Source of the DNA: Adiantum capillus-veneris | Taxonomy: Eukaryota; Streptophyta; Polypodiopsida; Polypodiales; Pteridaceae | Assembly (NCBI GenBank): GCA_014529385.2 | Contig: CM043950.1 | Location: forward strand, 69,060,935-69,124,934 | DNA: 64,000 nt | Reading direction: 5' to 3' | Part shown: positions 10,717 to 22,506 of the stretch, piece by piece | Layout: every line of letters begins with the position of its first letter | Position numbering within the stretch: the first letter of the stretch is position 1 | The notes under the pieces: generated by a model | The model's input: the letters and a program-made list of their open reading frames with translations, nothing else | Database searches by the model: none | What the model was told of the DNA's origin: nothing | Program-made: the position numbers and the translations under genes

Positions 10717-11306
10717 CCACATGAGCTTGTTTGCTAAACCTGTCTACTATTGTCCATATTCTCGTATTCCCATGGATAGACTTAGGCAATCCAAAGATAA
10801 AATCCATGGATATGCTCTCCCATTGTGAATTAGGGATTGACAAAGGTTGAAGCAATCCAGGTTGCTTCACTCTATCAAACTTCATGTTTTGACATACCAC
10901 ACATTTTGAGACATACTCTTGTGTTTTCTTTCATGGCAGGCCAATAAAAATATGTTTCTATCTCTTTTAGGGTAGACTGAATCCCTTTATTCCCCGCATA
11001 AGGAGGAGCATGAGATTCATACATTACTTTCTCACGTAGTGAGTTAGTAATACATAGTCTATTGCCATAGAGTAGATAACCATCCTGTAAGGTAAATGGT
11101 TTGTCTTTCTTCCCTAGTGCAAGGGCTGAAATCACATCTCTAAAATCGGGATCAATTGCATATTCATCTATCATAGAATATAGATCATTGTGAGTTTCTA
11201 TGGAAACCGCATTCACTCTCAACCATCTTGAGAGTGCATCAGCTACTTGATTAGCAATGTGAGCAATATGAAAATGAAATTGTGAAAGGAAATTTTCCCA
11301 CCTCAT
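10717..11306 (-). pseudogene. Gypsy A: RNase H end and integrase N-terminal half
   Basis: 'HIANQVADALSR' marks the end of RNase H. The integrase zinc-binding region follows with 'HAPPYAGNKGIQSTLK' and a paired Cys segment. In the next frame the catalytic core begins at 'SISMDFIFGLPKS' (first catalytic Asp) and runs to 'IVDRFSKQAH', where homology stops and LINE-derived codons take over. A frameshift separates the two parts at about 10880. Confidence 0.8.
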
Positions 11307-12506
11307 CTGTTTGTCAGAGAGCTTGGTCTACGTCATGAAGTACTTAAGGCTTTGGTGATCCGTCCACAGAATGAAAGGAGTCCCCAATATGTAGTGTTCT
11401 ACGAGTCTAAGGCATGTAGAGCTGTGAGGAGTTCCTTTTCATATATGCCTAGATCTTGCTCAACAGGGTTGAGCCTTCGACTTTCGTAGGCTATGGCATG
11501 CCCTTCTTGGAGTAAAACAGCTCCAAGGCAACCACCACAAGCGTCATATTAGACCTCAAATGGTTTTGAGAGATCCAGCAGTGTAAGCACAGATTGAGAG
11601 ATAAGCTTTTCAAAAGCATTGTTCTCCTTGGTGGACCATATATATCTAGCATTTTTCTTTGTTAGGTCATGTAATGGTCCCGCGATTTGTAAGAACTTTT
11701 CTATGAAGCATCTATAGTATGCACATATACCTATAAAGCTTCTTTGTTCATGTAGATTCCTTGGATTAGGTCATCCTTTTATTACCTCTAGCTTTGATGG
11801 ATCCATTTGGATGCCATCTTGAGAGATAATGTGACCTAAACACTAAATCTCTTGTAAAAAAAACTCACTTTTCTTTCGATTAATATAAAGTTTATTCTCT
11901 TTAAGACTTAAAATATTACCTAGAGGTGTTGCTTGTGTTCGTCTAGTGAATTAGAGTAGATGATTATATCATCAAAGAACACTCTAGTAAAGGTTCAGTG
12001 AGCCCTGAATAGCTTCTCCATCAAGTGGTTAAATGTGGCTAGTGCATTGGTCAAACCAAAAGGCATGACAATGTATTTGTAAAGACCAAACTGCAAAATG
12101 CGGTCTTTACAATATCTTGATCAACTATCCTTATTTGATGGTAGCCACTTTTTAGGTCAATCCTACTGAAGTAGATCGACCCTTGTAGCTTATCAAATAG
12201 GTCTTCTACCCGTGGAACGGGAAACCTATTCTTGATAGTGATCCTATTTAGTGCTCTATAGTCGACACACATACGATATGTGCCGTCTTTCTTTTGCACT
12301 AATAACATGGGTGAACAAAATGGAGATGAGCTAGGCCTAACCATGCCCTTCTCAGCTAACTCATGCACTTGCCGCATAATCTCCTCTTGTTGAGCTTGTG
12401 AGACTCTATAAGGAGGTTTATTAGGCGGTGAAATTCCAGGAAGAAGTTCAGTTGCATGGTCATCATTACCTCGTTTAGGAGGTAGTTCACAAGGGATGTC
12501 ATCCAT
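11307..12506 (-). pseudogene. Gypsy A: reverse transcriptase and RNase H
   Basis: The N-terminal RT is clear in 12506-12051: '[19 protein letters not shown]' and '[17 protein letters not shown]', the latter with a catalytic Asp. The 'FFDDIIIY' catalytic box reads at about 11981-11957 in another frame. RNase H sequence continues to about 11310 with stops. An unbroken polyprotein is not possible. Confidence 0.8.
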
Positions 12507-12539
12507 AAAAACATCTTGAAATCCCTTGAGAAAATTGGA

Positions 12540-13040
12540 TTACTCTAATTTCTTGTGATTGTTTATATTTTCTTTTGCTAAAGCATTAAGTTCATTTTGA
12601 AAATCTTTAACAAAAATCATGCACATAGAAATAGAGCTCTTTATTGACTTATTGAAAGCTTGCTTATGTACAATGGGAATGGTGTTACCCAACTCCTTAG
12701 CATCTATGTACATATCTTTTTTCCTGAACCTAAAGTAGATTTTCCTTTCAGAGAATTTAACATTGGCAGCCATGAAATCAAACCATGGTGCCCCTAGGAT
12801 TACATCCTCGTGCTTGAGAGGAGAGATAAAGAATTCCTACTTGTCCACATAGCTTTGGACATGGAGCCTCAATTTCCTGATTAAGGGAGTGACTGAGGCT
12901 TCTTGCCCCTTGAAAGCACCATCGACGGGTAGGACATGTCCCATCTCATAGGCTTGGATGCCTAGCTTGGTGGCCAACTCTGTGGACATGAAATTGTCAA
13001 TAGAACCAAGGTCAAAGAGAATGAAATCATCATGTTCTCT
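12540..13040 (-). pseudogene. Gypsy A: protease region
   Basis: The translation is homologous to the better preserved region of copy B (22389-21982), including 'AANVKFSERKIYFRFR'. The order (after the gag knuckle, before RT) and the phrase about fidelity of a subtilase-like beta fold fit the retropepsin region. Stops at about 12838 and elsewhere break it. Confidence 0.55.
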
Positions 13041-13142
13041 TACCTTTCCCCAAGCATGGCATAGAGGAGATCCTTAGTGGTGAGCATCATCTTCTTGGAT
13101 TTCGACCAAGGTAGCTCTAGGAGGCTCATTTCGTGTATTCTT

Positions 13143-14516
13143 CTAAGGACAAGCATGATAGGTATGCCCTTTCTCCCCGCACTTGAAACAGCCGTTATCT
13201 TTACGATAACGCTCTAGCCCTTCAAGAGAGAGTTTATTTTTGCCTTTATAAACTCCCTTCTCCTTAGCTTTGTTGTTGTTGGTGTTGCCTTTAGGAGACT
13301 TTTGGACATTGTCCTTCCCCTTGGGCTCGTTATTACGGTCCTTGTTCTCCGTGGGCTTAAGATTTCTCTTAGCCCCTTGTTGGAATTTGATTCGTGAAGC
13401 CACCATGGTATGGAGTATGGCTATAGGTATGGTGCGTGGCCTTTGGGAGTTGACATACTCCGCCATATCTTCAATTAAACCCGCTTAAAATGGTTGTTTT
13501 TGCTCTCCAAAATCCATCTTTTTGAAGACAGTGGCTTTAAGATGTAAATCCCTGAACTTGCCTACATATTTATGAATAGATTTGTAGGGAGAGAGCTTCA
13601 AGCTTCGCCATTCGGTGAGTACTTTGTCTTTGGCATCGGTAGCCAAAAACTGCTTCATGATGGAAGCTCTTAAAGATTTCCATGTTCCTGGAGCTTCACC
13701 GTTTTCCCGTAGGCTAGATGGCATAGCTTAGAGGACTTCGTGAAGGCCTCATCTCCAAACGCCGCATCGAATTGTTGGATGAAGGCCAAGACTTTGTCTG
13801 TAGCACCAAAGGTGCAATTGTGGGTAAGGAAAGAGATGTTCTTTCCTCCCTCTTTGAACTTTTTGAGCTTGGACAACCTCTTCCATGCGGCATAGGATTT
13901 CCTATGGCCTCTTCTTTTAAGGGGTTCAAAAGCTGCACCATACTTTCTTCATAAGAGGAAGAGGATGAAGACGATGGAGAAGAGGGTGACCTCTTTCTCG
14001 CCTTTTTCTTCTCTTGTTTTCTCTCATCCCTCTTTGAGATATGGTGTAGAGAAGTGTGTGATGGTCTTATCTGTTTAGGGGGTGTTGGAGAGCGTTTTGC
14101 CCACCGTCTTCGTGGAGCCATCTCTGTCGAGATGGCAGGAGACTCACTTATTTCTCGTTCTTTTGGTAGGGACTCTACCATTGAAACTTGAGTTCTCCTT
14201 TGGGAAGGAGATGTGTCGTCAAGAAGCAGATTTTTGAGCCCTTCGTACGAATCCTCTTCTTCCCTTATCGGAGAGAGGCCTCTTTTGGAAGTCTCACAAG
14301 GAGGCTTCCTAGGTACTCTCTCTTCTTGGTGGGGAGTTTGGAGAATCCCATGAGCACATAACTGCCGTTGCACTTCACTTTGGAGGGATGGATTGCCCAT
14401 GGCTTGTTAAAGCCTAGTAACAAGGTAATTAACAAGCATAGGGGCATCATTAGTAGCCTGTTCATTAGCAAAATCAAAGCTATCAACATTAATTTCACTC
14501 TCTTTACTATTGTCAT
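13143..14516 (-). pseudogene. Gypsy A: gag with CCHC zinc knuckle
   Basis: Three overlapping minus-strand frames make up gag. The N-terminal part (14400-13714) is Ser/Lys/Arg-rich. A capsid-like middle follows (13724-13485), 'LTEWRSLKLSPYKSIHKYV'. The C-terminal part ends with 'CFKCGEKGHTYHAC' (CX2CX4HX4C). The frame changes between the parts indicate decay. Confidence 0.75.
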
Positions 14517-14922
14517 CTATTCTAACGACTTTTAGGTGTAAAATCTTTCAGTGTACTTTGGCACTTCAAGCCCTAGTTACTACTCCTCTTAACCCCTTTA
14601 GAAAAGCACTCAAGCTCCTGTACCTGTGGCTCGAATATCATTAATTGCAAGGAATAGAAGAGAGGGTCTTTCACCACCAAAATAGTATCGGCTCCTGTCA
14701 AGCTTCTAATAGCTCAATAGTGGTTAAGCCATAGGCAAGCCCCGTAGGAATCCACTATTAAGACCATAGCTCTCGACGGTGATGCCCCGTTATCTGCACG
14801 AAGCAAGCACACTGCAAGGCTCAAAAATCCCTATTCTACTTACTCAATTGCAATTAATACTACCAACCATTTATAGTCAGCTTGAGGACCTCTCTTCTTG
14901 AGCAAGAAAAGTGAAACCTTGT

Positions 14923-14934
14923 GCTCTGATACCA
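14923..14934 (-). promoter_or_regulatory. Primer-binding site of gypsy A
   Basis: Plus-strand GCTCTGATACCA is TGGTATCAGAGC on the minus strand, 1 nt after the LTR end, matching initiator tRNA-Met. Confidence 0.9.
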
Positions 14935-14935
14935 A

Positions 14936-15815
14936 TGTAACATTTAATGATCTAGTAACTTATGTATAGCGGAAAATAACATCGACATAGTGAGCATTTC
15001 ATTAAGAATAGATTCCTAATGAGCATAGCAAGAGTCTTGGATGGAGAGAGAAACAAAGCATAACACCTAGCTAGATAGGCATGAACAATACTTCAAAAAG
15101 AGAGAGAAATTAAGCTACTGACAACAGTTGAGGACCGGATTTAAATGGACAGGTTCCCCCTCCAAAAGGCTTTGTATTATAGGTTTCCCCCATCAATGAA
15201 GACATTTTAATATACAATACTTTGTGTTCCTTCAATAAAGGAACACAAAGCACCAAGCTTACACTTGAAAACATAACATCAATTCCATCACGGTCTCAGA
15301 CCCAAGACCTCACACACCTTCGAAGATGGATGAGAGTAGATCGAGAGGAAGAAGGAGTATTCTTATGAGAAAGAAGTATGTCTCCTCACATAATCACTCT
15401 TAATTCTTAGTAATTAGCATGGTAGAGGAGATGAGTATGCATTGAGCTTGGCTCCTTGGATTTGCTTCACAAAGCCAAGAGTTGTTGGTGTAGGCCTCCC
15501 TTCTCACAAGCTTGGAGTAGATGATGAGCTTTCCATTAAAGCTTGAGAAGGAGATAGTCTTCTATTCTTCACACATGAGCTTGTGTGAGTGTGTGTGTGT
15601 GTGATAATGCCTTGCAAAAATCAGCCCCCTCTCTCTCTTGGTCAACCCCTCTTTCTATTTGCTCACGCTGGCATCCTATTGGCCCCTGCAAAGCTTAGCC
15701 AATGACAATTCAGAAGCATAAGTGATAGCCTTGTGACATGTATCCCCCTTTCCCCTTTTGTGAGAGCTTTATGTATTTAAATAATGCAATCAAACTCTCA
15801 TTGGACCTCTTAGTC
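14936..15815 (-). repeat. Partial LTR of gypsy A (3' about 880 bp)
   Basis: Homologous to 24478 to about 25360 of LTR B and to the 3' part of LTR D. The LTR end next to the primer site is intact (TGTAACATT on plus). The other end stops at 'ctcttagtct', where it joins integrase of copy D. A short GT tract lies at about 15585-15603. Confidence 0.85.
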
Positions 15816-16528
15816 TCCATGGGAATATAGGAATATGGATGATATTAGACAGATTTAGTAAACAAGCACATTTCATACCTGTCAAAAAGACTATCAAAGC
15901 CCATCAAATGGAAACCCTCTTTATATCACAAATCTTCAAGTACCACGGCTTGCCAATGTCCATAGTGTTGGATAGAGATCCTAGAATGATCAGTAATTTC
16001 TAGAAGGGTCTCTTTGAGAATTTAGGTACAAGGCTAAACTTCTCTTTGGTCTATCATCCCCAAGCGGATGGCCAAATTGAAATAGCTAACCTAGCCATTC
16101 TTGATCTACTAAAAGCTTATGTCACAGAAGTAGATCAAAAGTCCGAATGGGAGAAGTACTTACCCTTAATGGAGTATGCTTACGATAACATTGTACATAC
16201 TTTCATGGAAAAATCACCTTTTGAGGTGATAGAAGGAAGATCAAAAAGTCCCTTGCTACTCAAGGTACACGGGAAGATCTTTGTTGTAGAAGAATATAGC
16301 CGAAACCTGCAAGAATCTTTCCAAAAGATTAAGGATGCTTTATCCATCTCTCAACAAAGGCAAAAGGCTGCTGCTGATAATCACAAAAGATCCCTAGCCT
16401 TTAAACAAAGTGTTTGGGTCTTGCTTAAGTTTCCCAAGGCTCGATTAAGGCACACAACAATCAAGAATCCTACGGGACACCAAAAGTACTATGCTAAGTT
16501 AGCAAAAAGGTACTATGGTCCCTTCTAG
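15816..16528 (+). pseudogene. Gypsy D: integrase core, second half
   Basis: The translation reads 'ILDRFSKQAHF', then 'DRDPRM' (second catalytic Asp region), a TAG stop at about 16000, and 'YHPQADGQIEIAN' (third catalytic Glu). From 16046 it is open for 160 codons with the usual 'LDLLKAYVTEVDQ' and 'FEVIEGRS' segments. It is broken by at least one stop and lacks the zinc-binding domain. Confidence 0.85.
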
Positions 16529-16549
16529 ATTCTTAGACCAATCAATGAG

Positions 16550-16860
16550 ATGGCCTCTCAACTCAAGTTGCCCAGCCATTGGCCCATACACAATTCTTTC
16601 CACGTGAGCCTACTAAATTCTTACAAAGGAGATCCACCTCAAGAAGCAATCATTGAAGACCCACCGGAGATTGAGGACCAAGAAGAGGTGTTGCAGCCCG
16701 AGTCCACTCTTCAACATGAAGACAAGGGATTACGAGGCTGTAAGACTATCCAACGTATCTTAGCAAGTTTAAAAATTATCCTTTTGAATATGCTAGATGG
16801 ATGCAAGGCATACAATTAAAGGATAACCTAAACCTTGTCAATGCTTACAATGATTCCCTA
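16550..16860 (+). pseudogene. Gypsy D: integrase C-terminus and chromodomain remnant
   Basis: 'LPSHWPIHNSFHVSLL' is the conserved segment before the chromodomain in plant chromoviruses. The chromodomain itself, which targets integration to modified histones, is recognisable from 'EDKGLRGCKTIQR' onward but shifts frame ('KIILLNMLDG' reads in place of the family's next strand). Confidence 0.75.
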
Positions 16861-17443
16861 GAGTAAGCAAATGTAAATATGTATAAATGAACAAAGTTTT
16901 TGTCTTATAAATGTCATAAAAACTTTGTTGTGTGTGGGGTGAGCCCAAGAAGGGGCCTTTCCTTTGTAACGAGGAGTCAAAGGAGAGATAGTGTGTCACC
17001 ACCACGGAGGTGTGTTCCTGTGTGCGGGGAAGCTACTACAGGGAAGGGTTGTCAAGCCAGTGTTTTGGGGCAAGGCGAGGTGCGACTATGGTGCCGTAAA
17101 GAAAGTTGTACCAGTTTTTTTGTGGATGAATAAAAAACTCCCTTGAAGTGCATCATTTATGTGGTGTCGATTCCCTTTCCCCCCTCTCTTTTGCCTTTGT
17201 ATAGGGTGTCTCCGGGTGTGTGTCGGCATGCGCCCCCCCTGATGGTGATGTGTGACAAAGGGAGAGAGAGTGTGCGGTGTTTGAGTGCATGGGAATGTAG
17301 GAAACGATGGAATTTGTGGGTGTGCGTTAAGTTATGGTGGTTTGGTATAGTGTGGGTGAGTCAAGAAGTGTGCAGACAGTGGTCTGCGAGTAAGAGTGCA
17401 GATTTTGAAGGTGAATCCCAGTGCATTGGGGTGTTGTGTTTAC
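16861..17443 (+). other. Gypsy D 3' untranslated region
   Basis: A GT-rich non-coding stretch between the pol end and the LTR. Its reverse complement is at about 26570-26008, before LTR B, which shows it belongs to the element. No clear polypurine tract precedes the LTR at 17444; the tract 'attggggtgttgtg' is only partly purine. Confidence 0.75.
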
Positions 17444-17813
17444 TGTCATACAAACTAATATCTAATTCTACCAAATGATTTTCTCATGTTAAACAGATCA
17501 TTTAATATGGGAAAGTACCAAGGGAATAAAAGCTAGAATATTGGTAAGGCTACCAAACCGGTCTTTGCAGGGATCTAAAGGAGGGAAAATAGGGATCTAA
17601 AGGGGGACAGTCTACAAAAGAGCAATGTACTTCAATGGGGCTTAAAAAGACCTAAGGTTCAGCTCCATTAAGACTTCCATAGGCTAAGGTTCCTAATTTT
17701 TTATTCCATTGTTCAAAGGCCAATATAGGGAAAAACTGGATGGTCATGGGAAGACTAAAAAGTCTTCCCACATCCCTATCAAGGAGGGGGCGAGCCATGA
17801 GAGTAGGGGATCT

Positions 17814-17869
<56 letters not shown>

Positions 17870-19031
17870 AAAGCTCCCCCTTTACACAAAGGGAATATTG
17901 AACAGATGTCAGGCTCCTAGGCTAGTTGCCCCCAAGCTTTCCTCAAATCCTATTGGATGGCCATAGAGGTGGATCAATGAGAATGAGTCTAGAGTAAATT
18001 TAGTCTAATCAATTTGTAAAAAATTCTTGATAAAAGAACCAATAGAAATAAGCTCCCTAGAAAACTATTGGACAGTCTACGAAGGGGGTCCAATGAGCAT
18101 TCAGCAACCCAATGGCTTGCATGATTCCTATTGACCAGCAGACTAAGAGGTCCAATGAGAGTTTAATTGAATTATTTAATTACCAAAAGCTCTCACAAAA
18201 GAGGAAAGGGGGACACATGTCACAAGGCTAGCAACTATGCTTCTAATTTGTGATTGGCTAAGCTTTACAAGAGCCAATGGGAGGCCATCATGCGCATTTA
18301 GCAAGAGGGGTCGACCAAGATGATAGAAGGGGCTGCATTTTACTCTTACACAATGCTACATGCACACACACAACTCATGTATTTGAGAAGAACTCCATCT
18401 CCTTCTTCAAGCATTGAGAAGTAGAGGCCTACACCAACAACTCTTGGCTATGGAATGCAAATCCAACCAAGAGCCAACCTTCATTGGCATGGTCATCTCC
18501 TCTACCATGCTAATTGCTAAGCTAAGCTATGCTATTAGAGTGATTATGTGAGGAGAATACTTCTTTCTTGTAAGATATCTCTTCTTCCTCTCAATCTATC
18601 CTCATTCCTTGCTAGCTCTCACCATTTTTGAAGGCGTGTGAGGTCTTGGGACTCAGGCTAGGGACACTAGGTGTGATTTTCAGGCATAATTTGGTGCATG
18701 AAGCTTCCATCTTCATTGCGCCAATGAGTTTTGTCAAGGAACACAAGAATTGTATTGTACAAAAGTCTCCTTTGATGGGAGAAGCTATAATACAAAGCCT
18801 TTATGAAGGGGGACCGGCTCCATGTAAATTCGGTTCTCAATTGTTGTCAATTGTTCCATTTCTCTCTCTTTTCAAGTATTTTCAATGCCAAATTAGCTAG
18901 GTGTAAACTGCTATGTTGCTTTCTCAAATTAAGTACTCTCTCTATGCTCATTAGGAACTTGTTCTTAATGAAATGCTCACTATGTTATCAATTTCCACTA
19001 CACACAACTTATTAGTGCATTAAATGTTACA
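17444..19031 (+). repeat. Full LTR of gypsy D
   Basis: TGTCAT...TTACA, about 1.59 kb. The start was set by comparison with the solo LTR at 37476-38299, whose target duplication fixes its ends. It contains an (AC)n tract at about 17816-17868 and a short AC tract at about 18362. Small ORFs inside it are not credible genes. Confidence 0.85.
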
Positions 19032-19149
19032 TTTACCCTGAGCTGTAAAGAGGAAAATTGTTTGTGTGTTGGGTGTGTACCCTCTTCCCCTATCCATTTT
19101 CTGGTGCCCCCACTAAGGAGCACACTGATTGCTCCCAATTAGGTGAAGA

Positions 19150-19660
19150 GAAGCAATTTTTGGTGGTGGTCCACATGGCATCTCCAAGCTATGGGCTGAT
19201 TTTTACCGGTAAGAGAATCCTGAGGAGTGGGTTGCAGAATTTGAGCTGTATATGCTGTCATTGCGTATGCCAAATGAGGATAGCAAGATGCAAACATTCC
19301 TTTGGTGGGCGCGGGAAAGAAAAGGTATGGTACGAATCTTTGGAAGGGGAGACAAGGCATGTTTGGCTGGCTCTATGGGCACGTTTCCTACATGATTATC
19401 GCAAAGAGGCATCCCCCAATCAAGATGGATGCCAAGCTGAAGGCGCTCAAACAGGATGTAAGTGAAGAGTTCAGTCTCTTTTTGGATCATTTTCAAGTGT
19501 GCTGGGCAGAGTTAGCGTGTGCCATGCAATTGGCCAATGGCGACTACTTCAAATTAAATAAATTCATGGCATGCCTACATCCTAAAGTGAGGGAAAAAGT
19601 TGCGGTATGTATCCGTTGTTTGGCAGAGGTAGAGGCCAAGCACAACTCAATGTCCTGAGG
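19150..19660 (+). pseudogene. Gypsy C: gag
   Basis: Capsid-like gag reads in alternating frames: 'EEWVAEFELYMLSLRMPNED' at about 19215-19275, then 'WYESLEGETRHVWLALWARF' (19335-19395), then 'SLFLDHFQVCWAELACAMQL' (19470-19530). At least two frameshifts occur. No zinc knuckle was found in the 450 bp that follow, which are Lys/Glu-rich. Confidence 0.65.
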
Positions 19661-20119
19661 GAGCAGGTAGTCAAGAATTAGGTGCAGCCAGCTCCTCGGA
19701 TGGTGTGAAGTCCCTAGGGTGAACATCATCGGAGTGGATAAGCATGATGTTGAAGTTTTGGCCAACAAAAGAGCAAGGATGGAAAGGGAGACAGAAACCG
19801 AGCGAGAAACAAGGGCCTATAAAGGTAAAGAGAAAGTGTCAAAGGCAAGGAGCAGCTGAAAACTAGCAAGAAGAGGAGGCATCGCAAAATCAAGCAAGCA
19901 GATTTTCAACTAGGGCAGGGCTACCCCGAATACGACCTGGTAAGCGATGTTCAAAATCAAAAGGCTAACATTACTTTGGTCAGTTGTTGGATTTGAATCC
20001 CAAGCTGCAAAGACAATTGTCTACAAGTGCTAGCACGAGGCTGCCAAAGGCTAAGGGAAATATTGTAAAACATGGCATTGAGAGTGGGTAGTCCAACGGA
20101 TGCCCTTCCTGTAGTGGAT

Positions 20120-20405
20120 GCGGTCATTGAAAAGAGGAGTTTCATGCCAGTATAGATGGTGGAGCACAGGTTTACATCATGACGGAGGCTGCTATGAATA
20201 AAATGGGTGTCAAAGCAGTAGCTAAATCAAATGTACGCATGAGAATGGCTAACCATATCAAAGCCACATGTTTGGGCGTGGCTCAAGATGTAAGAGTGAA
20301 AGTGATGGGCATTGAGTGCCTAATTGATTTCTTTGTGATGAAAGCAAGTGACAATGCTTATCCAATCATCTTGGGTATGCCATTGGCTACTTGCAATAGG
20401 GGCTA
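20120..20405 (+). pseudogene. Gypsy C: aspartic protease
   Basis: 'SIDGGAQVYIMTEAAMNKMG' at about 20147-20206 corresponds to the retropepsin active site, with D-G-G in place of the common D-S/T-G. 'PIILGMPLA' at about 20361-20387 is the second conserved retropepsin strand. The open stretch ends at 20406. Confidence 0.65.
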
Positions 20406-20579
20406 AGCAGGATTGGGGGAGCAGGGTGTTTACCCTGCCTGACAAAGAGAGAGGGAGACAGGCGGTGCTTGATTTGAAGACCAAAGAGAGTCGTTTTCAC
20501 CTTGTGGCAGAAATGCCTCTTTTTCAAATTTATTTGCGATGAAGTACAAGGATCTATGAGGAGCAGAGGGTGCAAAGAA

Positions 20580-21585
20580 CAAGATAGTTCTTAAAGAAGG
20601 GTGCAAACCAAAGGTGCAGAAGCTAAGGAGGGTAGGGGAGATTCAGAGGAGGCTCTTTGGCAGGGGATTAACCAATTGTTAGATGCAGGTATCATATACC
20701 CCGTGAAAGAGTCAGAGTGGGTTTCTATGATGGTTATCACCCCTTAGAAGAATGGGAAATAGTGGGTGTGCGTCGACTACAAGCCATTGGATGCGACAAC
20801 CAAGAGAAACCACTACCCACTGCCATTCCAAGATGAAATCTTAAATCAGGTGGCAGGTCATGAGAGGTACTCTATTATGGATGTATTTTCAAGGTACTTC
20901 AGATAGGGATTGCTCTTGAAGATCAGATGAAGACGAAGTTTATCTCTCCATGGGGATGCTTTGCCTATCGCAAGATGCCTTTTGGTTTGGTGAATGCCTA
21001 TGCCACCTTCCAAAACTAGATGAATAGGGTGTTTGGTCCCTATTTGGGCAGGTTCATTAGAGTTTTCATGGATGACATTGGATGTTATAGCTGAAGGGTG
21101 GATCATTTGTCAAATCTCCGACTATGTTTTCAAAGATTGGATGAAGAAGGAGGTCGGTTAAACCCTAAGAAGTGCAAAGTGGCACAACCTCAAGCGCAGT
21201 TGCTGGGCCATGCGGTGTCACAAAATGAAATTGAGGCACATCCAGAAAAGGTCAAGGCGCTAGTTTTGGCCTTCTTTGTACATAAGCTAAAGTATTTGTC
21301 GCGTTTTTTCTGGATGTTGTCACAGTATGTGTATCCTCTTCAAAAGAGGGCTCAATAGGTGCATGGCTCTGAATGGGATGAAGATGCTCAAGAAGCTTTT
21401 GACAAGGTGAAAGAAATTTTGTGTCAGTTGCCAACTATGTGCCCTCCAAGACAAGAGGATGATTTTTATGTGGCCATGACGGTAAGTACAATGGCTATTG
21501 GGGCGGTGTTACTGCAAAAGGTAGGAAGGAGCTATAAGCCTATCTACTTCGAAAGCAAGGTGATAAGTCTTCGAGAGGTGACTTA
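20580..21585 (+). pseudogene. Gypsy C: reverse transcriptase and RNase H start
   Basis: RT segments appear in changing frames: 'FISPWGCFAYRKMPFGLVNA' at about 20940-20999, 'FMDDIG' (catalytic Asp pair) at about 21067-21084, 'LRLCFQRLDEEGGRLNPKKC' at about 21115-21174. The first RNase H segment, 'DDFYVAMTVSTMAIGAVLLQ', lies at about 21458-21517. Stops and frameshifts make it non-functional. It ends within RNase H at the junction with copy B. Confidence 0.75.
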
Positions 21586-22440
21586 CATTGACCCTTGTAG
21601 CTTATCAAATAGGTCTTCTACCCGTGGAGCAGGAAACCTATTCTTGATAGTGATCCCATTTAGTGCTCTATAGTCGACACACATATGATATGTGCCGCTT
21701 TCTTTTGCACTAATAACACTGGTGAACAAAATGCAGATGAGCTAGGCATAACCATGCCTTTCTCAACTAACTCATGCACCTACTGCATAATCTCCTCTTG
21801 CTGAGCTTGGGAAACTCTATAAGGATGTTTATTAGGCGGTGAACTTCTTGGAAGAAGTTCAATTGCATGGTCGTCATTGCCTCATTTTGGAGGTAGTTCA
21901 CAAGGGATATCGTCTATAAAAACATCTTGAAAGCCCCTTGAGAAAATTGGATAACTCTAGTTCCTTTTGATTATTTATATTTTATTTTGCTAAAGCATTA
22001 GATTCATTTTGAGGATCTTTAACAAACATCATGCACACGGAAATAGAGCTCCTTATTGACTTATTGAAAGCTTGCTTATGTACAAGAGGTATGGTACTAT
22101 CCAACTCCTTAGCATCTATGTACATATCTTTGTCCTTGAACCTAAAGTAGATTTTCCTTTTAGGAAATTTAACATTGGCAGTCATGTAATCAAACCATGG
22201 TGCCCCTAGGATTACATCCTCGTGCTTGAGAGGAGAGATAAAGAATTCCTCCTTGTCCACATAGCTTTGGACATGGAGCCTCAATTTCCCAATTAAGGGA
22301 GTGACTGAGGTTTCTTGCCCCTTAAACGCAACATTGACAGGTAGGACATCTCCCATCACATAGGCTTGGATGCCTAGCTTGGTGGCCAATTCTGTGGATA
22401 TGAAATTGTGAGTAGAACCAAGGTCAAAGAGAATGAAAGC
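21586..22440 (-). pseudogene. Gypsy B: protease region and N-terminal RT
   Basis: The segment 22389-21982 is open for 135 codons: 'VTPLIGKLRLHVQSYVDKEE', then 'VILGAPWFDYMTANVKF'. 'LGAPWF' is the conserved C-terminal protease strand. The active site would lie just upstream of the open stretch, where a stop at about 22400 intervenes. The RT N-terminus continues with frameshifts to 21586, ending in the 'IYFSRID' region. Confidence 0.7.
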
Positions 22441-22506
22441 ATCATGTTCTCTTACCTTTCCCCAAGCATGGCATAGAGGAGATCCTTTGTGATGAGCATA
22501 CTCTTT

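Larger units (their letters stand above)
10717..15815 (-). mobile_element. Ty3/gypsy chromovirus copy A, truncated at both ends
   Basis: On the minus strand, from right to left: partial LTR (15815-14936), primer site, gag with CCHC knuckle, protease region, RT, RNase H and the start of integrase. The integrase stops at about 10717 in LINE sequence. The LTR is cut at about 15815, where plus-strand integrase of copy D begins. Multiple stops and frameshifts are present. It is closely related to copies B, D and E. Confidence 0.88.
15816..19031 (+). mobile_element. Ty3/gypsy chromovirus copy D (3' half with LTR)
   Basis: Plus-strand integrase core (second half), C-terminal integrase and chromodomain remnant, 3' untranslated region, and a full LTR at 17444-19031. 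It starts abruptly at 'ccatgggaatat' against the broken LTR of copy A. About 60 bp of integrase, around 'DRFSKQAH', exists in both A and D, so they are not simple halves of one cut element. Confidence 0.88.
19032..21585 (+). mobile_element. Second gypsy family C: gag-protease-RT-RNase H remnant
   Basis: A plus-strand pol remnant of a different gypsy family from A/B/D/E. It has a leader (19032-19150), gag, a protease with a D-G-G-A motif, RT, and the start of RNase H, all with frameshifts. No LTR was identified on either side. It abuts LTR D on the left and the broken RT of copy B on the right at about 21585. Confidence 0.75.
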
